The translations under genes were made by a program, and so were the position numbers. From a virus: 22,695 nucleotides of DNA. The notes beneath the pieces were generated by a model. It was not told where the DNA came from. It saw nothing but the letters and a program-made list of their open reading frames with translations, and ran no database searches. The stretch lies in the IMG/VR virus record IMGVR_UViG_3300024265_001305, positions 1 through 22,695 of that record, one strand, 5' to 3'. This document shows positions 22,631-22,695 of this stretch, piece after piece. Within the stretch, counting starts at the first letter, position 1. The number at the start of each line of letters is the position of its first letter.

Positions 22631-22695
22631 TTATTTTTGTTCGTCCCATTTTTCCCACATCGAATAAATGGCAGCGTACGCAACCCCCCATGCAC
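22631..22695 (-). CDS. C-terminal end of a further minus-strand gene (partial)
   Basis: A reading frame ends in TAA at 22631-22633 and runs out of the window, giving the C-terminus AWGVAYAAIYSMWEKWDEQK. Its stop lies 11 bases before the start of the downstream gene. The next gene's ribosome site falls inside that gap. This spacing fits an operon, but only 20 codons can be seen, so the gene could still be an accidental frame. Confidence 0.45.
   Translation of the reverse strand, partial: AWGVAYAAIYSMWEKWDEQK

Noticed and set aside
1-22695. tRNA genes, CRISPR arrays, insertion sequences, integrase or attachment site
   Set aside because: On reading both strands I saw no cloverleaf, no regularly spaced repeats, no transposase and no integrase.

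Overview
The window is a late-gene segment of a tailed-phage genome, or of a prophage, since no host gene is visible. It looks like a short-tailed (podovirus-like) phage. There is a head-tail adaptor, a tail hub/nozzle-type protein, a very large tail fibre, and a run of alanine/glutamine-rich internal (ejection-type) proteins ending in a 1369-residue protein. No tape-measure, tube or sheath gene is present. Genes are packed head to tail, with 1-4 nt overlaps (TAATG, ATGA, GTGA) and mostly good Shine-Dalgarno sequences. A lipobox-bearing lipoprotein and a protease predicted to face the periplasm point to a diderm host, but the sequence does not identify the host. No terminase, portal, polymerase or integrase lies in the window.

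Layout. 1-909 is the 5'-truncated head-tail adaptor. 909-1744 holds three small genes. 1799-3859 is a repetitive beta-rich head-fibre/decoration-type protein, followed by a strong intrinsic terminator (3875-3910). 3929-10985 holds a small helical protein, the tail hub/nozzle candidate and the 1436-aa tail fibre, whose C-terminal third carries a 615-bp internal duplication. 10988-12456 holds a Cys-rich protein and a small protein with a CGCxxRRxxLNxxFPY motif. 12468-18294 holds three internal/ejection-type proteins, the last with an LPD38-like region. 18359-21508 is a compact envelope-directed module: a permuted NlpC/P60-like hydrolase, a 24-aa cationic amphipathic peptide, a trypsin-like protease with a membrane segment at each end, two small membrane proteins, a second terminator (20784-20827), a thioredoxin-fold lipoprotein and a holin-like protein. 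A hairpin at 21533-21560 separates this from a converging minus-strand operon (21587-22695). That operon holds two zinc-binding paralogues, a membrane-anchored acidic protein and the end of a fourth gene.

How the parts fit. 1-18294 supplies head completion, tail, fibre and ejection proteins. 18359-21508 acts on the cell envelope and is either an unusual lysis cassette or an envelope/superinfection module. The minus-strand genes are probably regulatory or accessory and separately transcribed. The most unusual points are the protease-peptide-thioredoxin envelope cluster, the zinc-finger paralogue pair sharing RFxIxGxxGFWxxxP, and two exactly conserved DNA blocks inside the otherwise diverged fibre duplication.
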